Shown here: positions 33,632 through 43,744 of the stretch, piece by piece
How positions within the stretch are numbered: the first letter of the stretch is position 1
Layout: each line of letters starts with the position of its first letter
DNA from: VRUE01 sp033856195
GTDB lineage: Bacteria; Actinomycetota; Thermoleophilia; Solirubrobacterales; 70-9
Direction of reading: 5' to 3'
Length of the DNA stretch: 64,000 bases
NCBI GenBank assembly: GCA_033856195.1
Contig: JAWVFL010000018.1
Location: forward strand, 1 to 64,000
Translations under genes and position numbers: made by a program
The notes under the pieces: generated by a model
Told to the model about the DNA's origin: nothing
The model's input: only the letters and a program-made list of their open reading frames with translations
Databases searched by the model: none

Positions 33632-34300
33632 GTGGCGAAGAAACAACTCGTTGCATTCGTCTCAACTGTTGCTATCTACCTCTCGGCGACTGTGCTCGCG
33701 CCGGCGTCGGCCCTGGGCCAGGATCCGATTCTGTTCGTGCACGGCTACTCGGGGAGCGCTTCGAACTGGACCACGATGATCGGGCGGTTCGAAAAAGACG
33801 GCTGGCCGAAATCGCATTTGAGCGCCTACAGCTACAACACCTCGCAGTCGAACAAAGTCGACGCCGAAACAGAAGTCAAATCGCACGTCGAATCGCTGCT
33901 CAAAGCGACCGGCGCGACGAAGGTCGACATAGTCGCCCACTCGATGGGAAGCCTCAACAGTCGCTGGTACATCAAGTTCCTCGGCGGCGAATCGACCGTC
34001 GACGACTGGGTCTCGCTCGGCGGACCGAACCACGGCACCGAAACCGCGAACTTCTGCTTCACCACCTCTTGCACGGAGATGCGGGTCGGCTCCAAATTCC
34101 TCTCCGAACTGAACGCGGGCGACGAGACGCCGGGCACGGTCAACTACGGCACCTGGAAGTCCCCGTGCGATGAATTCATCAACCCCGACTCAAGCGTTCC
34201 CCTGACCGGAGCGACGAACACCGAAACAGCATGCATTTCGCACCTCGCGCTGCTCACCGATGAAACGGTCTACACGCAGGTCCGCGAATTCGTCAAATAG
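33632..34300 (+). CDS. Secreted lipase/esterase (Bacillus LipA-like)
   Basis: A 222-residue exported hydrolase. The signal segment VAFVSTVAIYLSATVLAPASALG is followed by ILFVHGYSGSASNW (oxyanion), the nucleophile elbow VAHSMGSLNSRWY (Ser about 111), SLGGPNHGTE and a C-terminal CISHLALL carrying the catalytic His. The size and AHSMG match small LipA-type lipases. GTG 33632 has a near-perfect AAGGAGGAAGC site. Four Cys in the second half could form disulfides. It is a single-gene unit followed by a strong hairpin. Confidence 0.88.
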   Translation: MAKKQLVAFVSTVAIYLSATVLAPASALGQDPILFVHGYSGSASNWTTMIGRFEKDGWPKSHLSAYSYNTSQSNKVDAETEVKSHVESLLKATGATKVDIVAHSMGSLNSRWYIKFLGGESTVDDWVSLGGPNHGTETANFCFTTSCTEMRVGSKFLSELNAGDETPGTVNYGTWKSPCDEFINPDSSVPLTGATNTETACISHLALLTDETVYTQVREFVK

Positions 34301-34320
34301 CCGCGGAAGCGCAGGTCCAG

Positions 34321-34347
34321 GCGGGACGCTCACCGAGAGCGTCCCGC
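34321..34347 (+). terminator. Hairpin terminator after the lipase gene
   Basis: GCGGGACGCTC and GAGCGTCCCGC form a perfect 11-base stem with loop ACCGA, 20 bases after the lipase stop. No T-tract follows, as is common for terminators in GC-rich actinobacteria. Confidence 0.65.
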
Positions 34348-34371
34348 CCCTGCGCCTGAGACGATCCGACG

Positions 34372-34854
34372 ATGCCCGCCATCGCCACGATCGGCGTCTA
34401 TGGCTTCGACATCGAGAGCTTCCTCGGCGCCCTCGATGACGCCCGCGTAGCGATAGTGCTCGACGTGCGGCAGCGCCGCGGCGTGCGTGGGCCGGAGTAC
34501 GCCTGGGCGAACTCACAGCGCCTCCAAGCCGCCCTCGCCGAGGCCGGCCTCGACTACCGCCACCTCAAGGAGCTGGCGCCGACGACCGAGATGCGGCAGC
34601 TCCAGTACCGCGAAGACGATCGGCTCGGCGAGGGCAAGCGCTCGCGAACCAAGCTGGCGCCCGAGTACGCCCGCCGCTACATCGAGGAGATTCTCGATGT
34701 AGCTGACCTTTCACAGATCGCCGCGATCGCGAACGAAGGGCTCCCCGCGCTTCTCTGTGTCGAGCGTGACCCTGAGGCCTGCCACCGCTCGCTTATCGCG
34801 GATCGTCTCGAACGGGACTGGAACCTCAGCCAGCTCCATCTCCGTTCGGAATAG
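34372..34854 (+). CDS. DUF488-family protein
   Basis: A 160-residue protein with IATIGVYGFDIESFLGAL at the N-terminus, VLDVRQRR (the family's DxR near residue 28) and the C-terminal LLCVERDPEACHRSLIADRL, where the Cys-His pair is the hallmark of DUF488. Some relatives act on nucleic acids or are linked to DNA modification, but no activity is established for this type. Its last 29 bases overlap the convergent YihY gene. Confidence 0.85.
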   Translation: MPAIATIGVYGFDIESFLGALDDARVAIVLDVRQRRGVRGPEYAWANSQRLQAALAEAGLDYRHLKELAPTTEMRQLQYREDDRLGEGKRSRTKLAPEYARRYIEEILDVADLSQIAAIANEGLPALLCVERDPEACHRSLIADRLERDWNLSQLHLRSE

Positions 34855-35752
34855 AACGTGGCTCAAGCTGAATCTCGTGCTCGGCCTGCGGCTGGCCCTC
34901 CTCGATCTCGGCGCTGCGCTCGCGCTCGGCGTTGAGCTGGTGGCCGAAGAGGATCGCCAAGTTGCTGATCCAGAGCCAAACCAGCAGGGCGACGAGGCCA
35001 CCGATCGTCCCGTAGGTCTTGTCGTAGGAACCGAAATTAGCGACGTAGAAGGCAAAGGCGGCGGAGGCCAGGGCCCAGACGACCATCGCCACGAGGCAGC
35101 CCGGCGTCACCCAGCGAAAGCCACGCAGCTTGGCGTTGGGCGAGGCGTAGTAGAGGAGGTCGACCATGAAGATGAAGATCGCGATCATCGCCGGCCACTT
35201 GGCGATGCTCCAGACGTCCACAGCCGTGTCGCCGAGCCCAACCGGCCCCGCCACGGCTTCGACGATCGGCCCCGTGAGCACCAGGCCGAGCGCCAGCAGC
35301 GCCACCGAGACGACCATCGCCAGCGTCACCGCCAGTTGCAGCGGGCGCAGCTTCCAGAACGGCCGGCCCTCGGGGGTCTCGTAGATGACGTTGGAGGCCC
35401 GCATGAAGGCGCCGATGTAGCCGGAGGCCGACCACAGCGCCACGGCCAGGCCGAGGACGAAGGCAAACCCCGCCGCGCTCTGGTTCGAGACGACGGAATC
35501 GATCGGACCTTCGAAGGTCCGCGCCGCCGACTCCGGTCCGATCGAGGTGATGATCTCGGTCACGCTCGCGGTGGTGGTCTTGGGATCGCCGAACAGCCCG
35601 AGCAGCGAGACCATCGCGATCAGCGCCGGGAACAGGGAGAGCAGTCCGTAGTAGGTGAGCGCCGCGGCCCAATCGGTCAGGTTGTCCTCGCGGAACTCGC
35701 TCGCAGTTCGCTTCAGGGTCGCCCAGGCGCCGAGGTTCTCGGATCGTGCCAT
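34826..35752 (-). CDS. YihY/BrkB-family membrane protein
   Basis: A 308-residue integral membrane protein with about six segments: WAAALTYYGLLSLFPALIAM, AFVLGLAVALWSASGYI, VSVALLALGLVL, AMIAIFIFMVDLLYY and GGLVALLVWLWISNLAILFG. The order and the ALTYY, SASGY and YGTIGG motifs match YihY proteins (once called ribonuclease BN by mistake), function uncertain. ATG 35752 is preferred to an upstream in-frame start. The charged, Glu-rich tail is cytoplasmic. It lies 43 bases downstream of the ZIP gene and may share its transcript. Confidence 0.88.
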   Translation of the reverse strand: MARSENLGAWATLKRTASEFREDNLTDWAAALTYYGLLSLFPALIAMVSLLGLFGDPKTTTASVTEIITSIGPESAARTFEGPIDSVVSNQSAAGFAFVLGLAVALWSASGYIGAFMRASNVIYETPEGRPFWKLRPLQLAVTLAMVVSVALLALGLVLTGPIVEAVAGPVGLGDTAVDVWSIAKWPAMIAIFIFMVDLLYYASPNAKLRGFRWVTPGCLVAMVVWALASAAFAFYVANFGSYDKTYGTIGGLVALLVWLWISNLAILFGHQLNAERERSAEIEEGQPQAEHEIQLEPRSIPNGDGAG

Positions 35753-35795
35753 GCCGAGATCTACTACCCGCACGCAGGCAGGTTGCACTCGCTCT

Positions 35796-36524
35796 CTAGG
35801 AAAGGCTCGAGAGCGCCGTCGCCACGGCGAAGCCGAGCGTGGTGACGAGACCGGCGACGCGCCCCGACTCCCTGGTCGCGTCGGGGATCATCGAGTCGAT
35901 CAGCATCACCAGGAGCGCTCCCGCCGCGAAGCCGTCGATGCCGGCGCGGAGCTCACCCGAAGCCGTATCGGCGATCGCGTAGCCGGCGACGCTGGCGATC
36001 GTGCAGATCACCGCGACGACGCCCCAGAGACGCAGGATCTTGGCCCGCTCGGTGCCCGATTTGCGCATCTCGGTCGCTGAGCCGATTGCCTCGGGCAAGT
36101 TCGAGACGAAGATCGCGACCAGGAGCCCGATGCCGATTCCCTCGCCCGCAGCCAGCCCGATCCCGAGCACGAGCTGCTCCGGGATCCCGTCGAGGAAGGC
36201 GCCGAGCGCCAGCGCGGTGCCGGGGTCGGAGCCCTCGGCGCGGCCGGCGCGGCCCCGACCGGAGGAGAAGCGGTTGGCGATCAGCCCGTCGAGGCTGAAA
36301 TAGGTGAGTGCTCCGACCCCGAGCCCGATCGCGGTTGCCCCGAGGCTGCCGACCCGGAGCCCCTCCGCCGCCAGCTCGAAGCTGACCGCGCTGATCAGCG
36401 CGCCGGCGCCAAATGCCAGGACCAGCCCCACCTGGCGGGCCGGCCAGGGCCGGGCGAAAGCAAGCAGCGCGCCGAGCATCAGCGAGGAGGCCGCCAGCGC
36501 GCCCCAGCCCAGTGCGGCAGTCAT
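35796..36524 (-). CDS. ZIP-family divalent metal transporter
   Basis: A 242-residue membrane protein with seven to eight segments. Segment 4 has LGAFLDGIPEQLVLG and segment 5 FVSNLPEAIGSA, the paired metal-site helices of ZIP proteins (usually HxxxD/E and HxxPE; here Asp-Gly-Ile-Pro-Glu and Asn-Leu-Pro-Glu). The histidines are missing, so metal preference may differ or the protein may be a diverged homologue. ATG 36524 is chosen; a longer frame would cross the divergent SDR promoter region. Confidence 0.8.
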   Translation of the reverse strand: MTAALGWGALAASSLMLGALLAFARPWPARQVGLVLAFGAGALISAVSFELAAEGLRVGSLGATAIGLGVGALTYFSLDGLIANRFSSGRGRAGRAEGSDPGTALALGAFLDGIPEQLVLGIGLAAGEGIGIGLLVAIFVSNLPEAIGSATEMRKSGTERAKILRLWGVVAVICTIASVAGYAIADTASGELRAGIDGFAAGALLVMLIDSMIPDATRESGRVAGLVTTLGFAVATALSSLS

Positions 36525-36568
36525 GCTGTGATTCTCCCGTAAACCGCTACACAACCGAAGGGAACGCG

Positions 36569-37333
36569 ATGAATACCTCGCTTGACGGAGCCGTTGCACT
36601 GGTCACGGGCGCCAGCAGTGGAATCGGTGAGGCGACCGCGCGGGCCCTTGCGAAGCAGGGGGCCAAGGTCGCGGTGGCGGCTCGCCGGTTGGAACGGCTG
36701 GAGCGCCTGGCCAGCGAGATCGGCGGCGGGGGCCATACCGCCCTGGCGATTCAGTCCGATGTCACCGACCAAGCGCAGGCGGTGGCCGCGGTGGACCGCA
36801 CCGTCGAGGAGCTGGGTCGGCTCGACATCCTCGTCAACAATGCCGGCCAGATGCTGCTGGGGCCGATCGAGGATGCGCCAACCGAGGAGTGGGACCGGAT
36901 GATCGACCTCAACCTCAAGGGACTGATCAACACCACCCACGCCGCCCTGCCCCACCTGCTCTCAGCGGTCGAAGACTCAGAGCGCGGCTGCGCGGACGTG
37001 GTCAACATCAGCTCCGTCGCCGGCCGTGTCGCCCGCTCCGGCTCAGGCGTCTACAACCTGACCAAGCACGGGGTCGGTGCTTTCAGCGAGTCCTTCCGCC
37101 AGGAGTTCGCCAGCCGCAAAGTCAGGTCGATCATCATCGAGCCCGGTGCAGTGGACACCGAGCTCTCCGACCACATTCGCGACGGAGTGAGGGAGCAGGT
37201 GAGACAGCGCTTCGAGGACATCCACATGCTCGAGGCGGCCGACGTCGCTGACGCGATCGCCTACGCCGTGACCCGGCCCTGGCACGTCTCCCTCAACGAG
37301 GTCCTGATCCGCCCAACCGAGCAGAAAGGCTGA
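36569..37333 (+). CDS. Short-chain dehydrogenase/reductase
   Basis: A 254-residue classical SDR: cofactor motif TGASSGIG (about 13), NNAGQ (about 91), catalytic Ser in NISSVAG and YNLTK (Tyr/Lys about 164), then EPGAVDTEL. ARRLERLE after the second strand suggests NADP preference. ATG 36569 is preceded by AAGGGAAC, and an upstream in-frame extension overlaps the ZIP gene. Substrate unknown. Confidence 0.92.
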   Translation: MNTSLDGAVALVTGASSGIGEATARALAKQGAKVAVAARRLERLERLASEIGGGGHTALAIQSDVTDQAQAVAAVDRTVEELGRLDILVNNAGQMLLGPIEDAPTEEWDRMIDLNLKGLINTTHAALPHLLSAVEDSERGCADVVNISSVAGRVARSGSGVYNLTKHGVGAFSESFRQEFASRKVRSIIIEPGAVDTELSDHIRDGVREQVRQRFEDIHMLEAADVADAIAYAVTRPWHVSLNEVLIRPTEQKG

Positions 37334-37339
37334 GCGGGC

Positions 37340-37888
37340 TCACAGCATCGGTAGCTGACGATCCGCCCAGCTCCGCTCGGGTGGCTGCCCCGCGGCGCCC
37401 CGGCTCTCGAGGTCGAGCAGCGCCTGCTTTCGCCGCAAGCCGCCGCCGTATCCGGTCAGCGAGCCATCGGCGCCGATCACCCGGTGACAGGGCACCAGGA
37501 TCGGAGTCGGGGTCCGGCCGATCGCGGCGGCGGCGAGCCGGACGCGCTTGTAGGGCTCCATGCCATCTGGATAGAGCGAGTCATCGATCCGCCCGGCGAG
37601 CTCACCGTATGCGCTCGTGGATCCGTAGGGGATCTCGCGGAGCTGAGCCCAGACGGCCAGCTGCAGCGGCGTGCCGCGGAGGTCCAGGTTCAGCTCGAAG
37701 GCCTGGCGCTCAGCGGCGAAGTAGGCGTCGAGCTGGTCGACCACTTCCGGCATCGAGCGACGCGCCGGCCCCTGAAGCCGAGGAGAGCGACCTGGGAAAT
37801 ACACGCCCGTGATCCCCGCCGAGCCGGCGATCACCGTCAGCGGTCCCAGCGGGCTCTCGTAGGTGGTCCGGGTGGAGCTCATGCCCAT
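37340..37888 (-). CDS. ogt: Methylated-DNA--protein-cysteine methyltransferase
   Basis: A suicide repair protein that moves the alkyl group from O6-alkylguanine to its own Cys. The C-terminal domain shows the DNA-binding VWAQLREIPYGST, RLAAAAIGRTPTPILVPCHRV with the acceptor Cys in PCHRV (about 138), and GYGGGLRRKQALL. The length of 182 is typical of the single-function Ogt form without the Ada regulator part. ATG 37888 or 37882 could be the start. It ends 6 bases from the convergent SDR gene. Confidence 0.93.
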   Translation of the reverse strand: MGMSSTRTTYESPLGPLTVIAGSAGITGVYFPGRSPRLQGPARRSMPEVVDQLDAYFAAERQAFELNLDLRGTPLQLAVWAQLREIPYGSTSAYGELAGRIDDSLYPDGMEPYKRVRLAAAAIGRTPTPILVPCHRVIGADGSLTGYGGGLRRKQALLDLESRGAAGQPPERSWADRQLPML

Positions 37889-37954
37889 CGCATAGGTAAA
37901 CGGTCACCGCGGTCGTTGCGTGAGATCGAGCGCCACCCCGAATAGCCTGGGGGC

Positions 37955-38188
37955 GTGGACCAGGTCATCCAGATCGTCGGCGCGGCGCTGATATTGACGG
38001 CCTACGTCGCGGCGCAGGTCGAGCGCCTCGATCCGCAATCACGCCTCTATCTCAGCCTGAATCTCGTCGGCTCGATCATCCTCGCCGTGCTCGCCGCGAT
38101 CGGCGTGCAGTGGGGCTTCCTCCTGCTCGAGGGAGCCTGGGCGATCGTCTCGCTCTGGGGATTGATCAAGCCGACAAGACCGGCCTGA
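37955..38188 (+). CDS. Small CBU_0592-like membrane protein
   Basis: A 77-residue protein with two to three hydrophobic segments (IVGAALILTAYVAAQV, LSLNLVGSIILAVLAAIG, FLLLEGAWAIVSLWGLI) and the RLYLSLNLVGS element seen in a small conserved family of unknown role. The start is GTG 37955 after a G-run. It is separated by one base from the convergent MFS gene end. Confidence 0.7.
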   Translation: MDQVIQIVGAALILTAYVAAQVERLDPQSRLYLSLNLVGSIILAVLAAIGVQWGFLLLEGAWAIVSLWGLIKPTRPA

Positions 38189-38189
38189 G

Positions 38190-39746
38190 CTACGCCCTGG
38201 CGGGCTCCGGCTGGGCCTCGAGCGGAGCGCCTTCGACGACGTCCTCCCGCTCGATATCGCCCTCGCGGATCATCCACAGCGCGGCGATCGAGCCGGCGAA
38301 GGCCAGCAAGGCGCCGAGCAGGAGGATCTCGTTGAGGCCGTGCAGGAAGCCCTGTTCGGCAGCCGCCTGGACCTTGGCCTGTGCCTGCTGAGGCACGCCG
38401 GCGACGGCCTGCGGGAGCGCCCCGGACGAGGTGGCTTCGATCAGCTGGCGCGCTTCGTCGCCGCTGACCGCGTTGCCCGCCACCTCCTGGGTCTTGGCCG
38501 CACCCGCACCGAGGAAGATCGCGCCCCAGGCGGCGATCCCGACCGCTATCCCGACCTGGCGAAAGGTGTCGTTGATCCCCGCCGCCATGCCACTGCGCTC
38601 CTTCGGCACGACGCTGAGGGCGACGTCGGCGATGACCGGGTTGAGCAGGCCGACGCCGATGCCGCTGATCACGAAACCGGCCAGCAGCGCGGTCCACTCG
38701 GAGTCGACGCCGAGGCCTCCCATCAGCAGCAGGCCAAGGCCGGTGAGCGCGAGGCCGGCGCTCATCAGCCAGCGGGCCTGGACCCGAGCCAGGGCGACAC
38801 CCGCGAGCGGGGCGACGATGAAGGAGGCGATCGTGATCGGCAGGTAGCGGAGGCCGGCGTCGATCGGCGAGTAGCCGAGGTAGCTCTGCAGGTAGAGCGT
38901 CAGGTAGAGGAAGAGCGCGAACATCGAGCCGGAGACCGCGAACGCCGCCAGCTGCACGCCCGTGAAGGCGCGGCGGCGGAACAGCGAGAGCGGCAGCATC
39001 GGCTGCGAGACCCGCTGCTCGATCGCGACGAAGGCGGCCATCAGCACGCCGGCGCCGGCCAGCAGGGAGACGATCGCGGGACTCCCCCATCCCGCGTCGT
39101 TGCCACGCACCAGCCCCAGCACGAGCAGGAAGAGCGCGCTCGAGAAGGTGAGCAGCCCCGCCCAGTCGATCCGGGTCGCGTTGGGGTCGCGCGACTCGGC
39201 GACCTTCCAGTAGGTGACCGCAATCGCGGCGATGCCGATCGGGACGTTGATCAGGAAGACCCACTCCCAGCCGAAGCCGTCGGTGAGCAGGCCGCCGACC
39301 AGCGGGCCGATCGCCACGGCGATGCCGATCGTCGCGCCGTAGATGCCCATCGCCATGCCGCGTTCGGGGCCGGCCGGGAACTCCTGGGCGACCAGGGCCA
39401 AAGAGACGGCGAACATGATCGCGCCGCCGATGCCCTGCAGCCCCCGCGAGACGTTGAGGAAGGTCGGGTCGGGCGCCAAGGCGCAGAGCAGCGAGGCAAT
39501 CGAGAAGACGGCGAGGCCGATCGCGAAGACGCGCCGGCGGCCGAGGCGGTCGGCCAGCGAGCCGGCGGTGAGGACCAGCGCTGCGAGCGAGAGCGCGTAG
39601 GCGTCGATCACCCACTGCAAGTCGGAGAAGCTGCCGCCGAGGTCCTTCTGGATCGCCGGCAGCGCCGTGTTGACGACGGTGATGTCGAGAAGAAGCATGA
39701 ACGTCGCCACGCAGACGGCGCCGAGGGTCCACCACTTGCGTTCCAT
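38190..39746 (-). CDS. DHA2-family (14-TM) drug/proton exporter
   Basis: A 518-residue MFS transporter of the EmrB/QacA type. It has LLLDITVVNTALPAI in helix 1, LTAGSLADRLGRRRVF (motif A) after helix 2, LQGIGGAIM and the antiporter motif C region GPLVGGLL. An Ala/Gln-rich outside loop sits between the last two helices. It is divergent from a MarR gene with a large palindrome between them, a layout typical of substrate-induced multidrug export. The ATG is preceded by GGAGATTC. Confidence 0.92.
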   Translation of the reverse strand: MERKWWTLGAVCVATFMLLLDITVVNTALPAIQKDLGGSFSDLQWVIDAYALSLAALVLTAGSLADRLGRRRVFAIGLAVFSIASLLCALAPDPTFLNVSRGLQGIGGAIMFAVSLALVAQEFPAGPERGMAMGIYGATIGIAVAIGPLVGGLLTDGFGWEWVFLINVPIGIAAIAVTYWKVAESRDPNATRIDWAGLLTFSSALFLLVLGLVRGNDAGWGSPAIVSLLAGAGVLMAAFVAIEQRVSQPMLPLSLFRRRAFTGVQLAAFAVSGSMFALFLYLTLYLQSYLGYSPIDAGLRYLPITIASFIVAPLAGVALARVQARWLMSAGLALTGLGLLLMGGLGVDSEWTALLAGFVISGIGVGLLNPVIADVALSVVPKERSGMAAGINDTFRQVGIAVGIAAWGAIFLGAGAAKTQEVAGNAVSGDEARQLIEATSSGALPQAVAGVPQQAQAKVQAAAEQGFLHGLNEILLLGALLAFAGSIAALWMIREGDIEREDVVEGAPLEAQPEPARA

Positions 39747-39778
39747 TTGAATCTCCTACTGGCCGTGTACAATTTCGA

Positions 39779-39804
39779 TCAGGCAACCTTGTAAGGTGAC
39801 CTGA
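39779..39804. promoter_or_regulatory. Probable MarR operator
   Basis: A 26-base palindrome, 22 of 26 positions symmetric: TCAGG, CA, ACCTT-GT-AAGGT, GA, CCTGA. A second, weaker copy (ACCTTATCAGG) lies at 39812. Both are between the divergent exporter and MarR genes, so the adjacent MarR protein is the likely binder and would repress both. Confidence 0.65.
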
Positions 39805-39834
39805 CCAGACGACCTTATCAGGCTCCCTGACGAT

Positions 39835-40344
39835 ATGCGTGACGCCACCCACACAGCTCAGATAACCCCCGGAACCATCCCCCTCCCCGGCCTGCTCGAC
39901 ATCGCCGGCGAGGCGCTGCTGGCCGAGTTCAGGGAAGAGCTCGCTGATAGCGGCTACGCCGACCTCCGCCCCACCCACGGCTGCGTCTTCCGCTTCGTCC
40001 GCGAGGACGGGATGCGCCTCACGGACCTGGCAACCCACGCCGGCATCACCAAGCAGTCGGCCGGTGAGATGGTCGACGAGCTGGTCGAGCTCGGCTACGT
40101 CGAACGCACCGCCGACCCCGACGACCGCCGCGCCAAGCTGATCTGCCTCACCAAACGAGGTGAAGAGGCCCAGCGCGTCGGCTTCGGAATCTTCGCCGAG
40201 TTGGAGCGGCGCTGGGCCGAGCACTTCGGCCAGGAGCGCTTCGACCAGCTGCGCGAGCTGCTCGAGGAGATCGCCGCCGCAAAGGCCCCCGACGCGGTGC
40301 CGGAGCTATCGCAAGCCGCCCTCGCCGGCACGCGCGGCAAGTAG
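39835..40344 (+). CDS. MarR-family transcriptional regulator
   Basis: A 169-residue winged-helix repressor. The recognition region is MRLTDLATHAGITKQSAGEM and the wing ERTADPDDRRAKLICLTKRG, typical of MarR. The N-terminal and C-terminal helices form the dimer interface. The divergent DHA2 exporter and the palindrome between them suggest that it represses the pump until a ligand binds. Confidence 0.92.
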   Translation: MRDATHTAQITPGTIPLPGLLDIAGEALLAEFREELADSGYADLRPTHGCVFRFVREDGMRLTDLATHAGITKQSAGEMVDELVELGYVERTADPDDRRAKLICLTKRGEEAQRVGFGIFAELERRWAEHFGQERFDQLRELLEEIAAAKAPDAVPELSQAALAGTRGK

Positions 40345-40387
40345 CTATGCCGTTTCTCAATAGACAGAAATCTGATAATCTGATTCC

Positions 40388-40639
40388 GTGAAACAGCTGA
40401 GTGCTACTGATGCGTCCCGCCGGTTCTCGGAGGTGTTGGACGAGGTGGAGCGCCAGGGGGAGTCCTACGTCGTTGTCCGCCACGGTCGTGCTGTGGCCAC
40501 CATCGGCCCCGCGAGCGGCGGAACTGGAAAAACGCTCAAGGAGGCGCTTCGCGCTAATCGGCCTGACAATGCCTGGGCGGACGAGCTGCGGGAGCTTCGT
40601 GAGGGTATGGATCCTGTGACGGACCCCTGGCGCGACTGA
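40388..40639 (+). CDS. Phd/YefM-family antitoxin
   Basis: An 83-residue antitoxin: KQLSATDASRRFSEVLDEVE (DNA-binding N-terminus) and YVVVRHGRAVATIGP, the typical Phd fold, then an acidic flexible tail with RELREGMDPVTDPW that would wrap the toxin. The start is GTG 40388. The stop TGA overlaps the toxin's probable CTG start (CTGA). As in other pairs it should repress its own promoter. Confidence 0.9.
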   Translation: MKQLSATDASRRFSEVLDEVERQGESYVVVRHGRAVATIGPASGGTGKTLKEALRANRPDNAWADELRELREGMDPVTDPWRD

Positions 40640-41028
40640 TCCTCGACACGACGGTCTTGGTTGACGCCGAGCGTGGGGGTGATTCGCTGGGCGAAGCGAT
40701 CGACGACGGCGATGATGTCGCAGTAGCGGCGATCACCGTTGCGGAGCTGAGGGTTGGGGTTCAGCTGGCGAAAGGGCGCAGGCGGGAAAAGCGCGAGCGC
40801 TTCGTCGCAGCGGTTCTAGACGCTGTCTCAATTGAGGTCTACGACCTCAACGTGGCTGAGGCACACGCTGCCCTCCTGGCACACGTTCGGCGGAAAGGGA
40901 CGCCTCGCGGTGCCCACGACCTCATCATCGCCGCGACGGCACTAGCCCGGGAGCGGCAGGTCGTGAGCTTCGACCGAGGGGGCTTTGTCGAGCTCCCCGG
41001 CGTCTCGATCGCGGGAGGCTTCGGTTAA
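40636..41028 (+). CDS. VapC-type PIN-domain toxin, probable CTG start
   Basis: A 130-residue PIN ribonuclease. The first catalytic Asp lies in ILDTTVLVDAER, Glu in VAELRVG, and Asp residues in GAHDLIIAATA and SFDRGGF. The first ATG/GTG/TTG in frame is TTG 40657, which would remove the first catalytic Asp. An in-frame TGA at 40600 and no other start before it leave CTG 40636 (or CTG 40627) as the likely initiator, coupled to the antitoxin stop. Relatives cut tRNA or rRNA when the antitoxin is lost. Confidence 0.8.
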   Translation: MILDTTVLVDAERGGDSLGEAIDDGDDVAVAAITVAELRVGVQLAKGRRREKRERFVAAVLDAVSIEVYDLNVAEAHAALLAHVRRKGTPRGAHDLIIAATALARERQVVSFDRGGFVELPGVSIAGGFG

Positions 41029-41032
41029 AAGG

Positions 41033-41342
41033 TCAAACCCGCTGTCCTTTCGTCCCTTCTTCCAGCAGGCCGGCAACGGCCCGGGCCAGCTGCTTGCCGT
41101 GCCGGGTCAGCACGTACTCGGTATGCGGCGGGCGGCCAGGAACCAAGTGGCGCTCGACGATCCGGGCCGCCTCGAGCTGCTCGAGGCGCTCGGAGAGCGT
41201 CGTCGGCGAGACGCCGGGGAGGGACTGGCGGAACTCGTTGAAGCGGGCGGCGCCGCTGGCGCAGGCGTAGATCGTCGCCAGCGTCCAGCGGCGCTCGAGC
41301 AGGGTCGCGGTGGCCCGCATCTCGGCCGGGACCGGGGTGCAG

Positions 41343-41368
<26 letters not shown>
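41033..41368 (-). CDS. HxlR-family transcriptional regulator
   Basis: A 111-residue winged-helix protein: LERRWTLATIYACASGAARF, FNEFRQSLPGVSPTTLSERL (recognition helix) and ARIVERHLVPGRPPHTEYVLT. This matches the HxlR/MarR-like family, whose members often respond to redox or electrophiles through an N-terminal Cys; CRSC is present near residue 8. GTG 41368 overlaps the end of lon by 26 bases (ATG 41362 by 20), so it may be transcribed from the lon message. Confidence 0.85.
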
Positions 41369-43643
<2,275 letters not shown>

Positions 43644-43659
43644 TGTCTTAGTCCAATTT

Positions 43660-43680
43660 CTGTAGTTAGTCTTTCTACAG
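43660..43680. promoter_or_regulatory. Inverted repeat near the lon start
   Basis: CTGTAG-N9-CTACAG lies 16 bases upstream of the lon ATG on the minus strand. Possible operator for a stress regulator; it does not match the HspR box. Confidence 0.4.
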
Positions 43681-43695
43681 GATAGCGCACTCGTT

Positions 43696-43736
43696 CGTAA
43701 CGCTTTTCCATTGGTATGGAGCCAAAAGGCGTTACG
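43696..43736. promoter_or_regulatory. Inverted repeat upstream of the DksA-like gene
   Basis: CGTAACGC (43696-43703) and GCGTTACG (43729-43736) are perfect complements. The symmetry extends inward to TTTT/AAAA with a one-base bulge. It ends 8 bases before the GTG start at 43745, so it could be an operator or a hairpin near the ribosome binding site. Confidence 0.45.
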
Positions 43737-43744
43737 GTTGCGGC

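Noticed and set aside
37381..37945. Plus-strand frames over the O6-alkylguanine repair gene
   Set aside because: Antisense shadows; the minus strand carries the PCHRV active site.
38047..40224. A 725-codon minus-strand frame across the exporter and MarR genes
   Set aside because: It covers two genes with clear families in other frames and has shadow composition.
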